In this document: positions 1 to 5,782 of the stretch, piece by piece
Numbering within the stretch: the stretch's first letter is position 1
How the letters are laid out: each line of letters begins with the position of its first letter
Assembly: GCA_025774735.1 (NCBI GenBank)
Contig: JALGZU010000128.1
Coordinates: 1-7,851 of the forward strand
Direction of reading: 5' to 3'
Origin: a candidate division LCP-89 bacterium
GTDB taxonomy: Bacteria; Electryoneota; B3-LCP
DNA: 7,851 bases
Made by a program: the position numbers and the translations under genes
The notes under the pieces: generated by a model
Database searches by the model: none
Told to the model about the DNA's origin: nothing
Seen by the model: only the letters and a program-made list of their open reading frames with translations

Positions 1-57
1 AATCTGAGTACCAGCTATCTGGGCGACATCCAGGAGATCGCAGAGAGCATCAAATAG
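1..57 (+). CDS. C-terminal end of an unidentified protein (partial, 5' end outside window)
   Basis: Frame 1 is open from the first base and ends at a TAG at 55-57, giving the 18-residue tail NLSTSYLGDIQEIAESIK. It is acidic and probably helical. The next gene starts 47 bases further on the same strand, behind its own ribosome binding site, so the two may be cotranscribed. I cannot assign a family from so short a tail. That it is a real gene end, and not a chance open stretch, is inferred from its natural composition and from the start of the next gene just after it. Confidence 0.5.
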   Translation, partial: NLSTSYLGDIQEIAESIK

Positions 58-104
58 TTGAATGGCAGTTTAATGTCTGTGTTATTTACCAACCAGGAGG
101 GATC

Positions 105-575
105 ATGGGCATTGACACAATCTTAAAAGGCCATGAGCTTTTCCAGTCTTTGAACGTGGACGAGGTCAACCGGCTCAGCACGTTCTCATCGGTGAAAGAA
201 TTTCAGAAGGGAGAGGCGATATTCGAATACAACAGGCGGAGTTCGCATTTTTACATGCTGATGGAAGGCACGGTTTATCTCCAGCTTCCCGCCAATCCTC
301 CGGAATTCAGTTTTGCCGTTTCCAAAATCGAGAAAGGTGAGCTGTTCGGTTTATCGCCGCTGCTCGATTCTCCGAAGTACACCTCTTCGGCCTACTGTTA
401 CTCGGACGTAAAAGCTCTCTCCGTCGAAGCCAAACCGTTCCGTGACCTGCTCCGTTTGAACTGCCCAGCCGGGTTGGATATCATCAACCGGGTAGCTCAG
501 ATTTACTTTACCCGCTATCTCGACATCTTGAAGCGGCTTCAGGACGTGGTGAGTCAGATATCGATGGTAAGATAG
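105..575 (+). CDS. Small cyclic-nucleotide-binding-domain protein (CRP-type beta-roll, no DNA-binding domain)
   Basis: The 156-residue protein is a single cNMP-binding-like domain. An N-terminal helix with the usual 'LF..L....V..L' pattern (about 12-24) leads into a beta-roll: KGEAIFEYNRRSSHFYMLMEGTVYL at about 35-59, then the phosphate-cassette region KGELFGLSPLLDSP at 77-90. A long C-helix (about 108-150) follows and no helix-turn-helix, so it is not a CRP/FNR transcription factor. Family members act as stand-alone sensors or partner-binding modules in the cytoplasm. The cassette keeps Gly78-Glu79, but the Arg that normally contacts the cyclic phosphate (R-[ST]-A) appears as Ser94 in S-S-A, so cAMP or cGMP binding is doubtful. 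The start is supported by AGGAGG at 95-100, 4 bases before the ATG. The fold is fairly sure; ligand and role are unknown. Confidence 0.8.
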   Translation: MGIDTILKGHELFQSLNVDEVNRLSTFSSVKEFQKGEAIFEYNRRSSHFYMLMEGTVYLQLPANPPEFSFAVSKIEKGELFGLSPLLDSPKYTSSAYCYSDVKALSVEAKPFRDLLRLNCPAGLDIINRVAQIYFTRYLDILKRLQDVVSQISMVR

Positions 576-583
576 CGCGATAA

Positions 584-844
584 CACCCCCCAGACCCCTT
601 TCGGTCAGTTTCAGCGTATCGCGCGGATCCAGGCGGTCGAACCACATCAAAGATCGCGGAAAACAGATCAACCCTGGTTATCTTATCGAGCGGCGTCATA
701 GAGCGTAATAGGGACATCCTTGAATCGTTGGCACATGCAGGCGTTTACATCTCATTGCGGGAGAATTACCGGAGGATATCGCCGCACTTACACAACACCA
801 TCGAAGAGATCGATAAACTTCTTTCAATGCTGAATGCGCTGTAG
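584..844 (+). pseudogene. Remnant of a class V aminotransferase (cysteine desulfurase-like), C-terminal part only
   Basis: A frame open from just after a TAA at 581-583 to the TAG at 842-844 has no usable start codon or ribosome binding site, yet reads like real protein. From about 713 it gives DILESLAHAGVYISLREN, then YRRISPHLHNTIEEIDKL. This matches the C-terminal signature of class V, PLP-dependent aminotransferases of the NifS/cysteine desulfurase-like fold ('G[IV].VS.R.G..R[IV]SPHFYNT.EEIDRL'). About 60-85 residues of a roughly 380-residue enzyme remain. The PLP lysine and all N-terminal parts are gone, and the cNMP gene occupies the place where they should be. The fragment is probably the product of a deletion or rearrangement. 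A weak terminator-like hairpin sits just after its stop, as expected for an old gene end. Confidence 0.72.
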
Positions 845-851
845 TTCTTTC

Positions 852-895
852 AGCCGAGTCGGCTATGAAAATCCCCTCCAATGGGGATATTTCTT
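852..895 (+). terminator. Two small hairpins after the aminotransferase remnant; the second resembles a weak terminator
   Basis: AGCCGA-G-TCGGCT (852-864) is a perfect inverted repeat with a one-base centre. It is followed by ATCCCC (871-876), loop TCCAAT, GGGGAT (883-888), and then the T-rich run ATTTCTTT. The second stem has only 6 pairs, so termination would be weak. Its position right behind the stop at 842-844 suits the end of the ancestral aminotransferase transcript. Confidence 0.4.
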
Positions 896-943
896 TACAT
901 ATCATTCGGCTGGATGGTTTGACTACCCAATCGTGCTTTGGGT

Positions 944-972
944 TTGACAGGGAAAAAGCGGTTTAATATACA
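944..972 (+). promoter_or_regulatory. Sigma-70-type promoter of the lysis cassette
   Basis: TTGACA (944-949), a 17-base spacer and TATACA (967-972) give a perfect -35, ideal spacing and a 4/6 -10. Transcription would start near 979 and leave a leader of about 225 bases before the endolysin ATG. The next 100 bases are strikingly AT-rich. It is the best sigma-70 match I see in the window. Assignment to the cassette rests on position and orientation. Confidence 0.55.
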
Positions 973-1194
973 TACGGTTGATGACATATAATTAAATATA
1001 TTTATAATATCAACAATCTGTTCAAGATTATGTCTAATTGTCCAGAATTGCCTTGATATAGCTAATAAATCAATTTATATTACAGTAGATCATCGATCCT
1101 GCCCCCTGCTTCTGCAATCCGACTCCATCGAACCGCATTCCCAACGAGATCAGCTTCAGTTTTCATACAGATCATCACATATTTGTGGTCATAC
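973..1194 (+). other. Gene-free leader, AT-rich, ahead of the endolysin
   Basis: This stretch holds no convincing ORF. About 980-1085 is very AT-rich compared with the rest of the window, and contains TTGAT/ATCAA inverted pairs at 978-982 with 1009-1013 and at 1053-1057 with 1069-1073, plus the palindrome AAATATATTT at 994-1003. From about 1095 the composition returns to normal. The octamer TCATACAG occurs at 1163-1170 and again at 1189-1196, where it runs into the Shine-Dalgarno site. It could be an operator or regulatory leader; no known riboswitch was recognised. Confidence 0.35.
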
Positions 1195-1201
1195 AGGAGG
1201 G
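1195..1201 (+). promoter_or_regulatory. Shine-Dalgarno site that fixes the endolysin start at 1206
   Basis: AGGAGGG at 1195-1201 ends 4 bases before the ATG at 1206. The longer in-frame option, GTG or ATG around 1185, would place this site inside the coding sequence and has no ribosome binding site of its own. Confidence 0.8.
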
Positions 1202-1205
1202 TGTC

Positions 1206-1730
1206 ATGGCGTCTCGCGAGATATCCGATCTGATTCCAGAGCTTGCAGAAAAGGCCAAACAGGTGCAGTTATTGTGTCAGGAGCGGAGTGTCGATTTACT
1301 CATTTACTGTACCTACCGAAGCCTGGAGGAACAGGCGAAATTGTATCGAAAATCCCGAACGTTGGCTCAGATTGAACAAAAGGCCAATCAGTTCCGGGAA
1401 AAAGGATTTAGCTTCCTTGCCGAAGTTCTTATGGATGTAGGTCCGCAGGCGGGCAAACTCGGTGAACATGTAACAAACGCAGGGCCAGGAGAATCCTGGC
1501 ACAACTTTCGTCGGGCATTCGATTCGGTGCCACTGGTTGGCGGCAAGGCCATGTGGAAGAGTACCCACGAGCATTGGCAGGTATACGGTGAAGCGGTACG
1601 AGAAGTCAGTCTCGAATGGGCTGGTGATTGGAGAAGGTTCAGAGAGTTTCCCCACGCCCAGATGGCTTCTGGGGGCAACCCAATTCGTGTACTATCACCT
1701 GAAGAGGTTAAAAATCAGAGGCGGTCATAG
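1206..1730 (+). CDS. Phage-type endolysin: M15 family L-alanyl-D-glutamate endopeptidase
   Basis: The 174-residue protein resembles the M15C endolysins (Ply500 group), zinc peptidases that cut the L-Ala-D-Glu bond of peptidoglycan stem peptides. Visible parts are YRSLEEQAKLYRKSRT (37-52), the equivalent of 'YRS.EEQ..LY..GRT'; the zinc motif S97-x-H99 ... A104-x-D106; VPLVGGKAMW (108-117); and EWAGDWRRF followed by EFPHAQ, where H150 should be the third zinc ligand and E147 the catalytic base. Two positions are unusual: the motif glycine of SxHxxGxAxD is Arg102 (codon CGT, one change from GGT), and the usual HFQ is HAQ. There is no signal peptide, so export needs a holin, which is encoded 43 bases downstream. 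The start follows the AGGAGGG site. The family call is confident; activity is less so. Confidence 0.88.
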   Translation: MASREISDLIPELAEKAKQVQLLCQERSVDLLIYCTYRSLEEQAKLYRKSRTLAQIEQKANQFREKGFSFLAEVLMDVGPQAGKLGEHVTNAGPGESWHNFRRAFDSVPLVGGKAMWKSTHEHWQVYGEAVREVSLEWAGDWRRFREFPHAQMASGGNPIRVLSPEEVKNQRRS

Positions 1731-1773
1731 ATTATGTCAGCTTATATAAAAAGAAAACCAATGGAGGTGAACC

Positions 1774-2187
1774 ATGGGAATCTTGAGTTTCATAAGTGGT
1801 ATATTTAAGCCTGCTGCTGATCTGGTCGACAGCTTGCACACGAGTGAAGAAGAAAAACTCAACCTAAAAAAGGAACTGACTGTAGTTGAAAACCAGTTTG
1901 CCGGAAAAGTCCTGGATTATGAGATGAAGTTAATGGAGTCGCAAGCATCCATCATCAAAGCGGAAACTACCGGACATTCTTGGCTGCAGAGAAATTGGCG
2001 GCCAATTACGATGCTGACATTTTTGGTGTTGGTGGTTCTGGATTCCTTCGGTTGGTTAGTATCCGATCTGGCGCCCGAAGCATGGACCTTACTAAAAATA
2101 GGTCTTGGTGGCTATGTCATAGGTAGATCAGCTGAGAAAATTGCACCTTCTGTTACCGAGGCCATAAAGGGGAAGAAGAAACCGTAG
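1774..2187 (+). CDS. Holin, 3TM gene-transfer-release type (GTA_holin_3TM-like)
   Basis: The 137-residue membrane protein has an N-terminal amphipathic helix (1-20) and a charged, coiled-coil-like stretch (23-65). The family signature GHSWLQRNWRPITM (67-80) leads into a transmembrane helix (78-97), and a second hydrophobic segment (about 104-118) contains LLKIGLGGYVIGRSAEK. It ends in a basic KGKKKP tail. This layout is that of the holins found in gene transfer agents and many tailed phages, which open the inner membrane so that the endolysin reaches the wall. Its pairing with the M15 endopeptidase just upstream, with GGAGGTG at 1763-1769 and a shared terminator, fits a two-gene lysis operon. 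No spanin, structural or packaging gene is nearby. Confidence 0.85.
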   Translation: MGILSFISGIFKPAADLVDSLHTSEEEKLNLKKELTVVENQFAGKVLDYEMKLMESQASIIKAETTGHSWLQRNWRPITMLTFLVLVVLDSFGWLVSDLAPEAWTLLKIGLGGYVIGRSAEKIAPSVTEAIKGKKKP

Positions 2188-2222
2188 CATTTAGTCTCAG
2201 TGACTCCAAATCGAATTGTAAA

Positions 2223-2250
2223 GTTATGCATAACCTAAACTATTTTAGGT
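2223..2250. repeat. Two overlapping palindromes downstream of the holin
   Basis: GTTATGCATAAC (2223-2234) is a perfect 12-base palindrome. ACCTAAA-CTAT-TTTAGGT (2233-2250) is a perfect 7-base stem with a 4-base loop that shares two bases with the first. They lie between the holin stop and the cassette terminator and could be a protein-binding site or an mRNA structure. No function can be assigned. Confidence 0.5.
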
Positions 2251-2305
2251 GGATTTAATGAGGCAGATACTTGTGAACTACCCTGCTTTATAGGGATGGA
2301 CGATT

Positions 2306-2330
2306 AACCCGGCCTGTTGGCCGGGTTTTT
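2306..2330 (+). terminator. Strong intrinsic terminator of the lysis cassette
   Basis: AACCCGGCC (2306-2314), loop TGTT and GGCCGGGTT (2319-2327) form a 9-base GC-rich stem whose end merges into TTTTT at 2326-2330. It lies 119 bases after the holin stop and 32 bases before the pirin stop on the opposite strand. On the - strand the stem lacks a U-run, so it should mainly end the + strand transcript. Confidence 0.9.
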
Positions 2331-2361
2331 ATATTATTCAGGGTGTACTAAACAGGATATG

Positions 2362-3204
2362 TTACTTTATGAACGTCCCATTCCTGAGCTCCTCAAGTGT
2401 CTGTTCGATCTCTTCGCGCGTATTCATGACGAAGGGACCGTAGCGGGCAACCGGTTCGTTGAAGGGCTTGCCGGAAAGCAATAAAAAGCGAACGGGTTCG
2501 TCTTTCGTCTCGACGGTTACGCCATCTCCATCCGAGAAAACGATCAATCGGGTGCCCTTGACTGATTCTCCCCCGAAATGTCCTTTTCCCTCGAAGACAT
2601 AAGCGATGGCGTTGTGTCCCCGTTCGACAGGATGAGAGAAAGTACTACCGGGCGGGATGGATACGTCGATGTACGTTGGCTCGGCGGCGATTGCCGATAC
2701 GGGGCCTCGTACACCGTCAACGGTTCCCGCGATCACGCGGATCTTAACGCCGTCTTCCCGATCGACTACCGGAATCTGGTCCGCCGGCACCTCCTGGTAG
2801 TTCGGTTCGGTCATCTTCAGTTTGGCGGGAAGGTTAACCCAGAGCTGGAAGCCGTCCATCTTGCCGTCTTTAGGCCGGGGCATCTCCTCGTGCATGATGC
2901 CGCGCCCTGAAGTCATCCACTGGACGTCCCCGGCCTGGATGGTGCCGGCGTTGCCGATGCTGTCCTCGTGGTCGACCTGGCCTTCGAGCATGTAGGTGAC
3001 GGTTTCGATGCCGCGGTGAGGATGCATGGGGAAACCGGCCAGGTAGTCGTCCGGATTGTCCGACTTGAAGTGATCGAAGAGCAGGAAGGGATCGACGGTG
3101 TTTAATTCCCGGGTGGCGATGCTGCGCCTTAGTTTGACTCCGGCACCCTCACTCACCCATTGTGGTTCGATGATGCGGGCGATCTTGCGTATCGATTCTG
3201 CCAT
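2362..3204 (-). CDS. Pirin family protein (bicupin)
   Basis: The 280-residue cytoplasmic protein has the two-cupin architecture of pirins, matching the family's usual length. The N-terminal cupin carries the iron-site pattern HPHRGIETVTYMLEG (61-75) with H61 and H63, and SGRGIMHEEMP (99-109) with H105 and E107. These equal the three His and one Glu that bind Fe in human pirin and E. coli YhhW. The C-terminal cupin spans about 160-260 (GHNAIAYVFEGKG). Bacterial pirins have been described as quercetinases or regulators of metabolic enzymes; which applies here cannot be told. I chose the start at 3204 over the longer frame to 3357 because GAGG (3211-3214) lies 6 bases upstream and family homology begins there (MAESIRKIARI). 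It is divergent from the T9SS cargo gene. Confidence 0.92.
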   Translation of the reverse strand: MAESIRKIARIIEPQWVSEGAGVKLRRSIATRELNTVDPFLLFDHFKSDNPDDYLAGFPMHPHRGIETVTYMLEGQVDHEDSIGNAGTIQAGDVQWMTSGRGIMHEEMPRPKDGKMDGFQLWVNLPAKLKMTEPNYQEVPADQIPVVDREDGVKIRVIAGTVDGVRGPVSAIAAEPTYIDVSIPPGSTFSHPVERGHNAIAYVFEGKGHFGGESVKGTRLIVFSDGDGVTVETKDEPVRFLLLSGKPFNEPVARYGPFVMNTREEIEQTLEELRNGTFIK

Positions 3205-3228
3205 GATATACCTCGTGCTAAGTTCGTT

Positions 3229-3257
3229 ATTATATTCACTTTCCAACAGAGTGATAC
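3229..3257 (-). promoter_or_regulatory. Candidate promoter of the pirin gene
   Basis: On the - strand a perfect TATAAT (3229-3234) is preceded, after 17 bases, by GTATCA (3252-3257), a poor -35 with 3/6 matches. Transcription would start near 3222, giving a leader of about 18 bases with the GAGG site in it. The -10 is good and the -35 weak. Confidence 0.4.
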
Positions 3258-3390
3258 GTAAGTACGTTTTATTTATTAGTTCGGGTTCGTAAAAATAATC
3301 CCGGACATTCAATCTTGATTCCGTATTAAGCAATCGGTTCGCTTCTATTGGAATCAATGAATAACTTAGCTAATCTAAGGAGAATATATC

Positions 3391-4242
3391 ATGAAGAGAC
3401 TGAATCTTGGGATGATCGTCCTCTCGGCGATCTTATTCCTCTTCGGTACATCAGTATATGCCGGAGGATTTCAGCACAACATCGTCCTGAACCTGGATGG
3501 CATGGACTACTACCTGGACGGACCGCCCGACGGTCCCAGCGGTGAGAAGGACATCCCCGGACACTACTGGAAGCAGGCAGGTCCGAATCAGCTCGTCGGC
3601 AAGCATTACAACTCCGGACCCTTCGGAGCCGCGAGCTGGTGGGCGACAGGTGAAGAAGACGGCGCTCTGCTCTACATCGTCCACGGCATCATAGATACGT
3701 GGTCCGAAGAGAAGTCGATGGGCTACGCTGCCAGTGGTTATATCCACTACCACGAGTTCGTCACCGTTGACGATGGGACGCCCCATCCGAGCAAGGTAGT
3801 CTGGCTCAAGCACCTCTCCGTAGGATCCTACTACCTCGACGGCGGTCCTCACCCGGAACTCGCTCACGACGTGACCCCGGGTCTCGACTGGGAGTTCGTT
3901 CCCAATTGGACCATGCCCTATCCGAGCAGTGGCACATCATCTCAGGGCTTGGCAGGCCTTGCGTCGGTAGAAGTCCCCGCCGAGTTTTCCTTTGAAGGCG
4001 CCTATCCCAATCCGTTCAACCCTGTTACGGAACTCAGCTTTACTCTGCCGGAAAGCGGCAACGTCGAGTTGTCCGTTTACAGTCTGAACGGGGCCAGGGT
4101 GGCCGAACTGGTATCCGGGTACCGCAGCACCGGAGCTCACAGTGTCTCCTTCGATGCGTCGAACCTGGCCAGCGGTATCTACTTCGCTCAGTTGAATTTC
4201 TCCGGCAACACCGCCTTCATGAAACTGGTCCTGACGAAGTAA
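3391..4242 (+). CDS. Secreted protein of unknown function with a type IX secretion C-terminal sorting domain
   Basis: The 283-residue protein starts with a clear Sec signal peptide (KR, hydrophobic 7-19, cleavage likely after SVYA, residue 24). Residues 25-180 form an unrecognised domain rich in aromatic residues, Gly and His, with HYWKQAGPNQLVGKHYNSG (58-76), LLYIVHGIIDTW, IHYHE (118-122) and two related pieces, YYLDGPPDGP (40-49) and YYLDGGPHPE (147-156). After a Ser/Gly-rich linker (178-186), residues 200-283 are a T9SS type A sorting domain: AYPNPFNPVTELSFTLPESG, VYSLNGARV, SGIYFAQL and a final KLVLTK. Such proteins are exported by Sec and then across the outer membrane by the T9SS, which removes the domain. 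AAGGAG (3377-3382) sits 8 bases before the ATG. It is monocistronic, ended by the terminator at 4261-4291. I do not recognise the cargo domain; IHYHE might bind metal, but that is speculation. Confidence 0.88.
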   Translation: MKRLNLGMIVLSAILFLFGTSVYAGGFQHNIVLNLDGMDYYLDGPPDGPSGEKDIPGHYWKQAGPNQLVGKHYNSGPFGAASWWATGEEDGALLYIVHGIIDTWSEEKSMGYAASGYIHYHEFVTVDDGTPHPSKVVWLKHLSVGSYYLDGGPHPELAHDVTPGLDWEFVPNWTMPYPSSGTSSQGLAGLASVEVPAEFSFEGAYPNPFNPVTELSFTLPESGNVELSVYSLNGARVAELVSGYRSTGAHSVSFDASNLASGIYFAQLNFSGNTAFMKLVLTK

Positions 4243-4260
4243 ATACCGGCTAATTTATGC

Positions 4261-4291
4261 AAAAAGGGCGGGTGTTTCACCTGCCCTTTTT
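4261..4291. terminator. Bidirectional intrinsic terminator between convergent transcripts
   Basis: AAAAAGGGCGGGTG (4261-4274), loop TTT, and CACCTGCCCTTTTT (4278-4291) pair over 14 positions with a single G-T wobble. The A-run on one side and T-run on the other make it a terminator in both directions. It ends the T9SS cargo transcript (stop at 4242) and the - strand operon whose last stop is at 4321. Confidence 0.92.
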
Positions 4292-4320
4292 AATGTCTTG
4301 AATTGGACTCGGCAATTCCT

Positions 4321-4545
4321 CTACGGATCCGGACTGGTCATATCGTTATTCTTGCGGTCTTTTTTTGCCTGCAGGTACATTCTCAGCCAAATGATTAAGA
4401 TAATCGCCCAGGCGGCAAAAGGAATGAACCGGCCCCAGGAAAAGCCATCTTGGATCATCAGCCCCCCGTAGATTACGACGACCAGTATGGCGCAGACGCA
4501 GATAATGATAACCAGCGCCCGCGACGGAGGTTTTTTTCTGAGCAT
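4321..4545 (-). CDS. Small two-helix inner-membrane protein, unknown function
   Basis: The 74-residue protein has a basic N-terminus (MLRKKPPSR), a first transmembrane helix at about 10-30 (ALVIIICVCAILVVVIYGG), a short loop and a second helix at about 38-57. It ends in a charged tail (KKDRKNNDMTSPDP), so both ends are predicted to be cytoplasmic. AGGAG (4552-4556) lies 6 bases before the ATG, and the gene begins 23 bases after the stop of the acetyltransferase, so it should be the last gene of that operon. No conserved family was recognised; the coding call rests on the ribosome binding site, the position and the helix pattern. Confidence 0.7.
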   Translation of the reverse strand: MLRKKPPSRALVIIICVCAILVVVIYGGLMIQDGFSWGRFIPFAAWAIILIIWLRMYLQAKKDRKNNDMTSPDP

Positions 4546-4568
4546 ATGTAACTCCTATCCTCTAAGTT

Positions 4569-5402
4569 TCAGATCAATGTTCTTTCCATCTCCAGCTGAT
4601 TCAATTTGGCAGGCTGGAACCCGCACTTGACCAGGAAGCCTGCCGCCAGACCTTCCGGTACGACGGGGATGATCTCCCAGGCTTTGCCCGGGTGCAGGGC
4701 GGCGAGCCCTTCGATCATCCTGCGTCCCCAACCCTTGCCGCAGTGCTGCTTGGGGACAATGACGGCGCTCAGGCGCGCCAGTTCGTCCGTCTTGGGCATC
4801 ACGATGGCGTAAGCCTTGTCCTCCAGGGCATATCCCCGGGACAGGTCCGGCGGAAAACCGGCGTAAAATTCTGGCGAGCACATCCAGGGAAGATCCGGGT
4901 CTGCTTCCCGGGCGACCTGCATGGCGATCTCGTAGGGATCAATCTCCCGGAGAGCATCTGCCGTATCCAGCGGAGCGTTAGCCGGGCGTTCGTATCCGAT
5001 CAGGCGGCGCTTTTTCGTGAAGCCGCACTTTTGGTACACGGCGATGGCGGGCGCGTTCTCCTCGAAGACCTCGAGGATAAAGTGCCTGTAGTTTGCTTCC
5101 CGGCAGTCGGTGACGGCACTCTGCATCAGTGTCGTGCCGATTCCCGAGTTACGGTGTTCCGTGACGATGCCCATGGCGGCCCCCCGCACGGTCCAGCCGC
5201 GGCCGCCCAGCAGCAGAAACCCGGCCGGCACGCCCTCCACTTCGGCGACCGTGGAGCGGGAGAAATCTACCAGGCTGACGGCGCAGAGAAAGGAGAAGAC
5301 CGCTTCGTTGATGTCGATAGGGACGAAATAGCCCTCAAAGCCTGCGTTAAAGAGGGCGGTGAGTTCAGAAACGGTGTACTTCGCAGCGGATACGATCTTC
5401 AT
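4569..5402 (-). CDS. Tandem GNAT N-acetyltransferase
   Basis: The 277-residue cytoplasmic protein holds two GNAT folds. The first, about 1-140, has the acetyl-CoA motif A GIVTEHRNSGIGTTLMQ (78-94; R84-x-x-G87-x-G89) and motif B NAPAIAVYQKCGF (116-128). The second, about 190-277, has VIVPKQHCGKGWGRRM (214-229; Q219-x-x-G222-x-G224) and GFLVKCGFQP (255-264). One half may be the catalyst and the other the substrate-binding or inactive copy, as in other double GNATs; the substrate cannot be told. The YbjQ gene stop overlaps an ATG at 5408 (TGATG), but the GAGG at 5412-5415 is too close to it; the ATG at 5402 is 9 bases away and begins MKIVSAAKY, so I prefer it. The frame open further upstream, to 5573, is Arg-rich shadow sequence of the neighbour. 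Confidence 0.85.
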   Translation of the reverse strand: MKIVSAAKYTVSELTALFNAGFEGYFVPIDINEAVFSFLCAVSLVDFSRSTVAEVEGVPAGFLLLGGRGWTVRGAAMGIVTEHRNSGIGTTLMQSAVTDCREANYRHFILEVFEENAPAIAVYQKCGFTKKRRLIGYERPANAPLDTADALREIDPYEIAMQVAREADPDLPWMCSPEFYAGFPPDLSRGYALEDKAYAIVMPKTDELARLSAVIVPKQHCGKGWGRRMIEGLAALHPGKAWEIIPVVPEGLAAGFLVKCGFQPAKLNQLEMERTLI

Positions 5403-5407
5403 GGGCA

Positions 5408-5740
5408 TCACCTCGCCCGTTCGATCGTGACGGCGGTGCCGTAGCAGAGCACTTCGGTGACGCCGGACATGATCTCGGTGGCGTCGTAGCGCACCCCGAT
5501 GACGGCGTCGGCTCCGATAGCGTCGGCGTGGGCGAGCATGTCTTTGAAGGCGTCGCTGCGGGTCTTCTCGCACAGTTCGCTGAAGAGGGTGATGTTGCCG
5601 CCGACTAAAGTCTGCAGCGATCCGCCCAGCGTGCCGAAGATCGAGCGCGAGCGCACGATGATGCCTCGCACGACGCCCAGGGTCTTGGTGGTTCTGTAGC
5701 CGTCCAGTTCAAACGCGGTGGTGGTCATGGAAGGATCCAT
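5408..5740 (-). CDS. YbjQ/UPF0145 family protein (putative heavy-metal-binding domain)
   Basis: The 110-residue protein has the full length and features of the YbjQ/UPF0145 family: LGVVRGIIVRSRSIFG near the start (21-36), paired glycines at 39-40 and 47-48, a helix with KTRSDAFKDMLAHADAIG (59-76), then the family core GADAVIGVRYDATEI (76-90) and CYGTAVTI (99-106). Members form ring-shaped oligomers, and the domain is often annotated as heavy-metal-binding, but the biochemical role is not settled. The start at 5740 (MDPSM) follows GGAG (5747-5750) by 6 bases; the second Met, at 5728, has no ribosome binding site. It is the first gene of the operon with the acetyltransferase, with overlapping stop and start, which suggests translational coupling. 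Confidence 0.9.
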   Translation of the reverse strand: MDPSMTTTAFELDGYRTTKTLGVVRGIIVRSRSIFGTLGGSLQTLVGGNITLFSELCEKTRSDAFKDMLAHADAIGADAVIGVRYDATEIMSGVTEVLCYGTAVTIERAR

Positions 5741-5782
5741 GGGGGTCTCCTTGGTTCAGGAGGTGGGTCTGCCCGGGGTTGG

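Noticed and set aside
58..87. TTGAAT-N17-GTTATT promoter-like pair before the cNMP gene
   Set aside because: Both hexamers are weak, and the start of transcription would fall on the ribosome binding site.
978..1073. TTGAT...ATCAA arms as FNR/CRP boxes
   Set aside because: FNR boxes need exactly four bases between the arms; here the gaps are 26 and 11, and the nearby cNMP protein has no DNA-binding domain.
2258..2293. 11-codon ORF (ATG to TAG) with AGGTGG 5 bases upstream, between holin and terminator
   Set aside because: It is too short and not recognised. The ribosome binding site lies within the hairpin stem at 2244-2250, and chance occurrence is likely.
4692..5444. Long + strand open frame of about 250 codons
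   Set aside because: It is antisense to the GNAT gene, which has clear family motifs, and has no ribosome binding site or recognisable protein features. It is a GC-rich shadow.
5403..5573. N-terminal extension of the acetyltransferase frame
   Set aside because: It encodes an Arg- and His-rich low-complexity stretch that overlaps the YbjQ coding region. The TGATG overlap and ribosome binding site place the start at 5402-5408.
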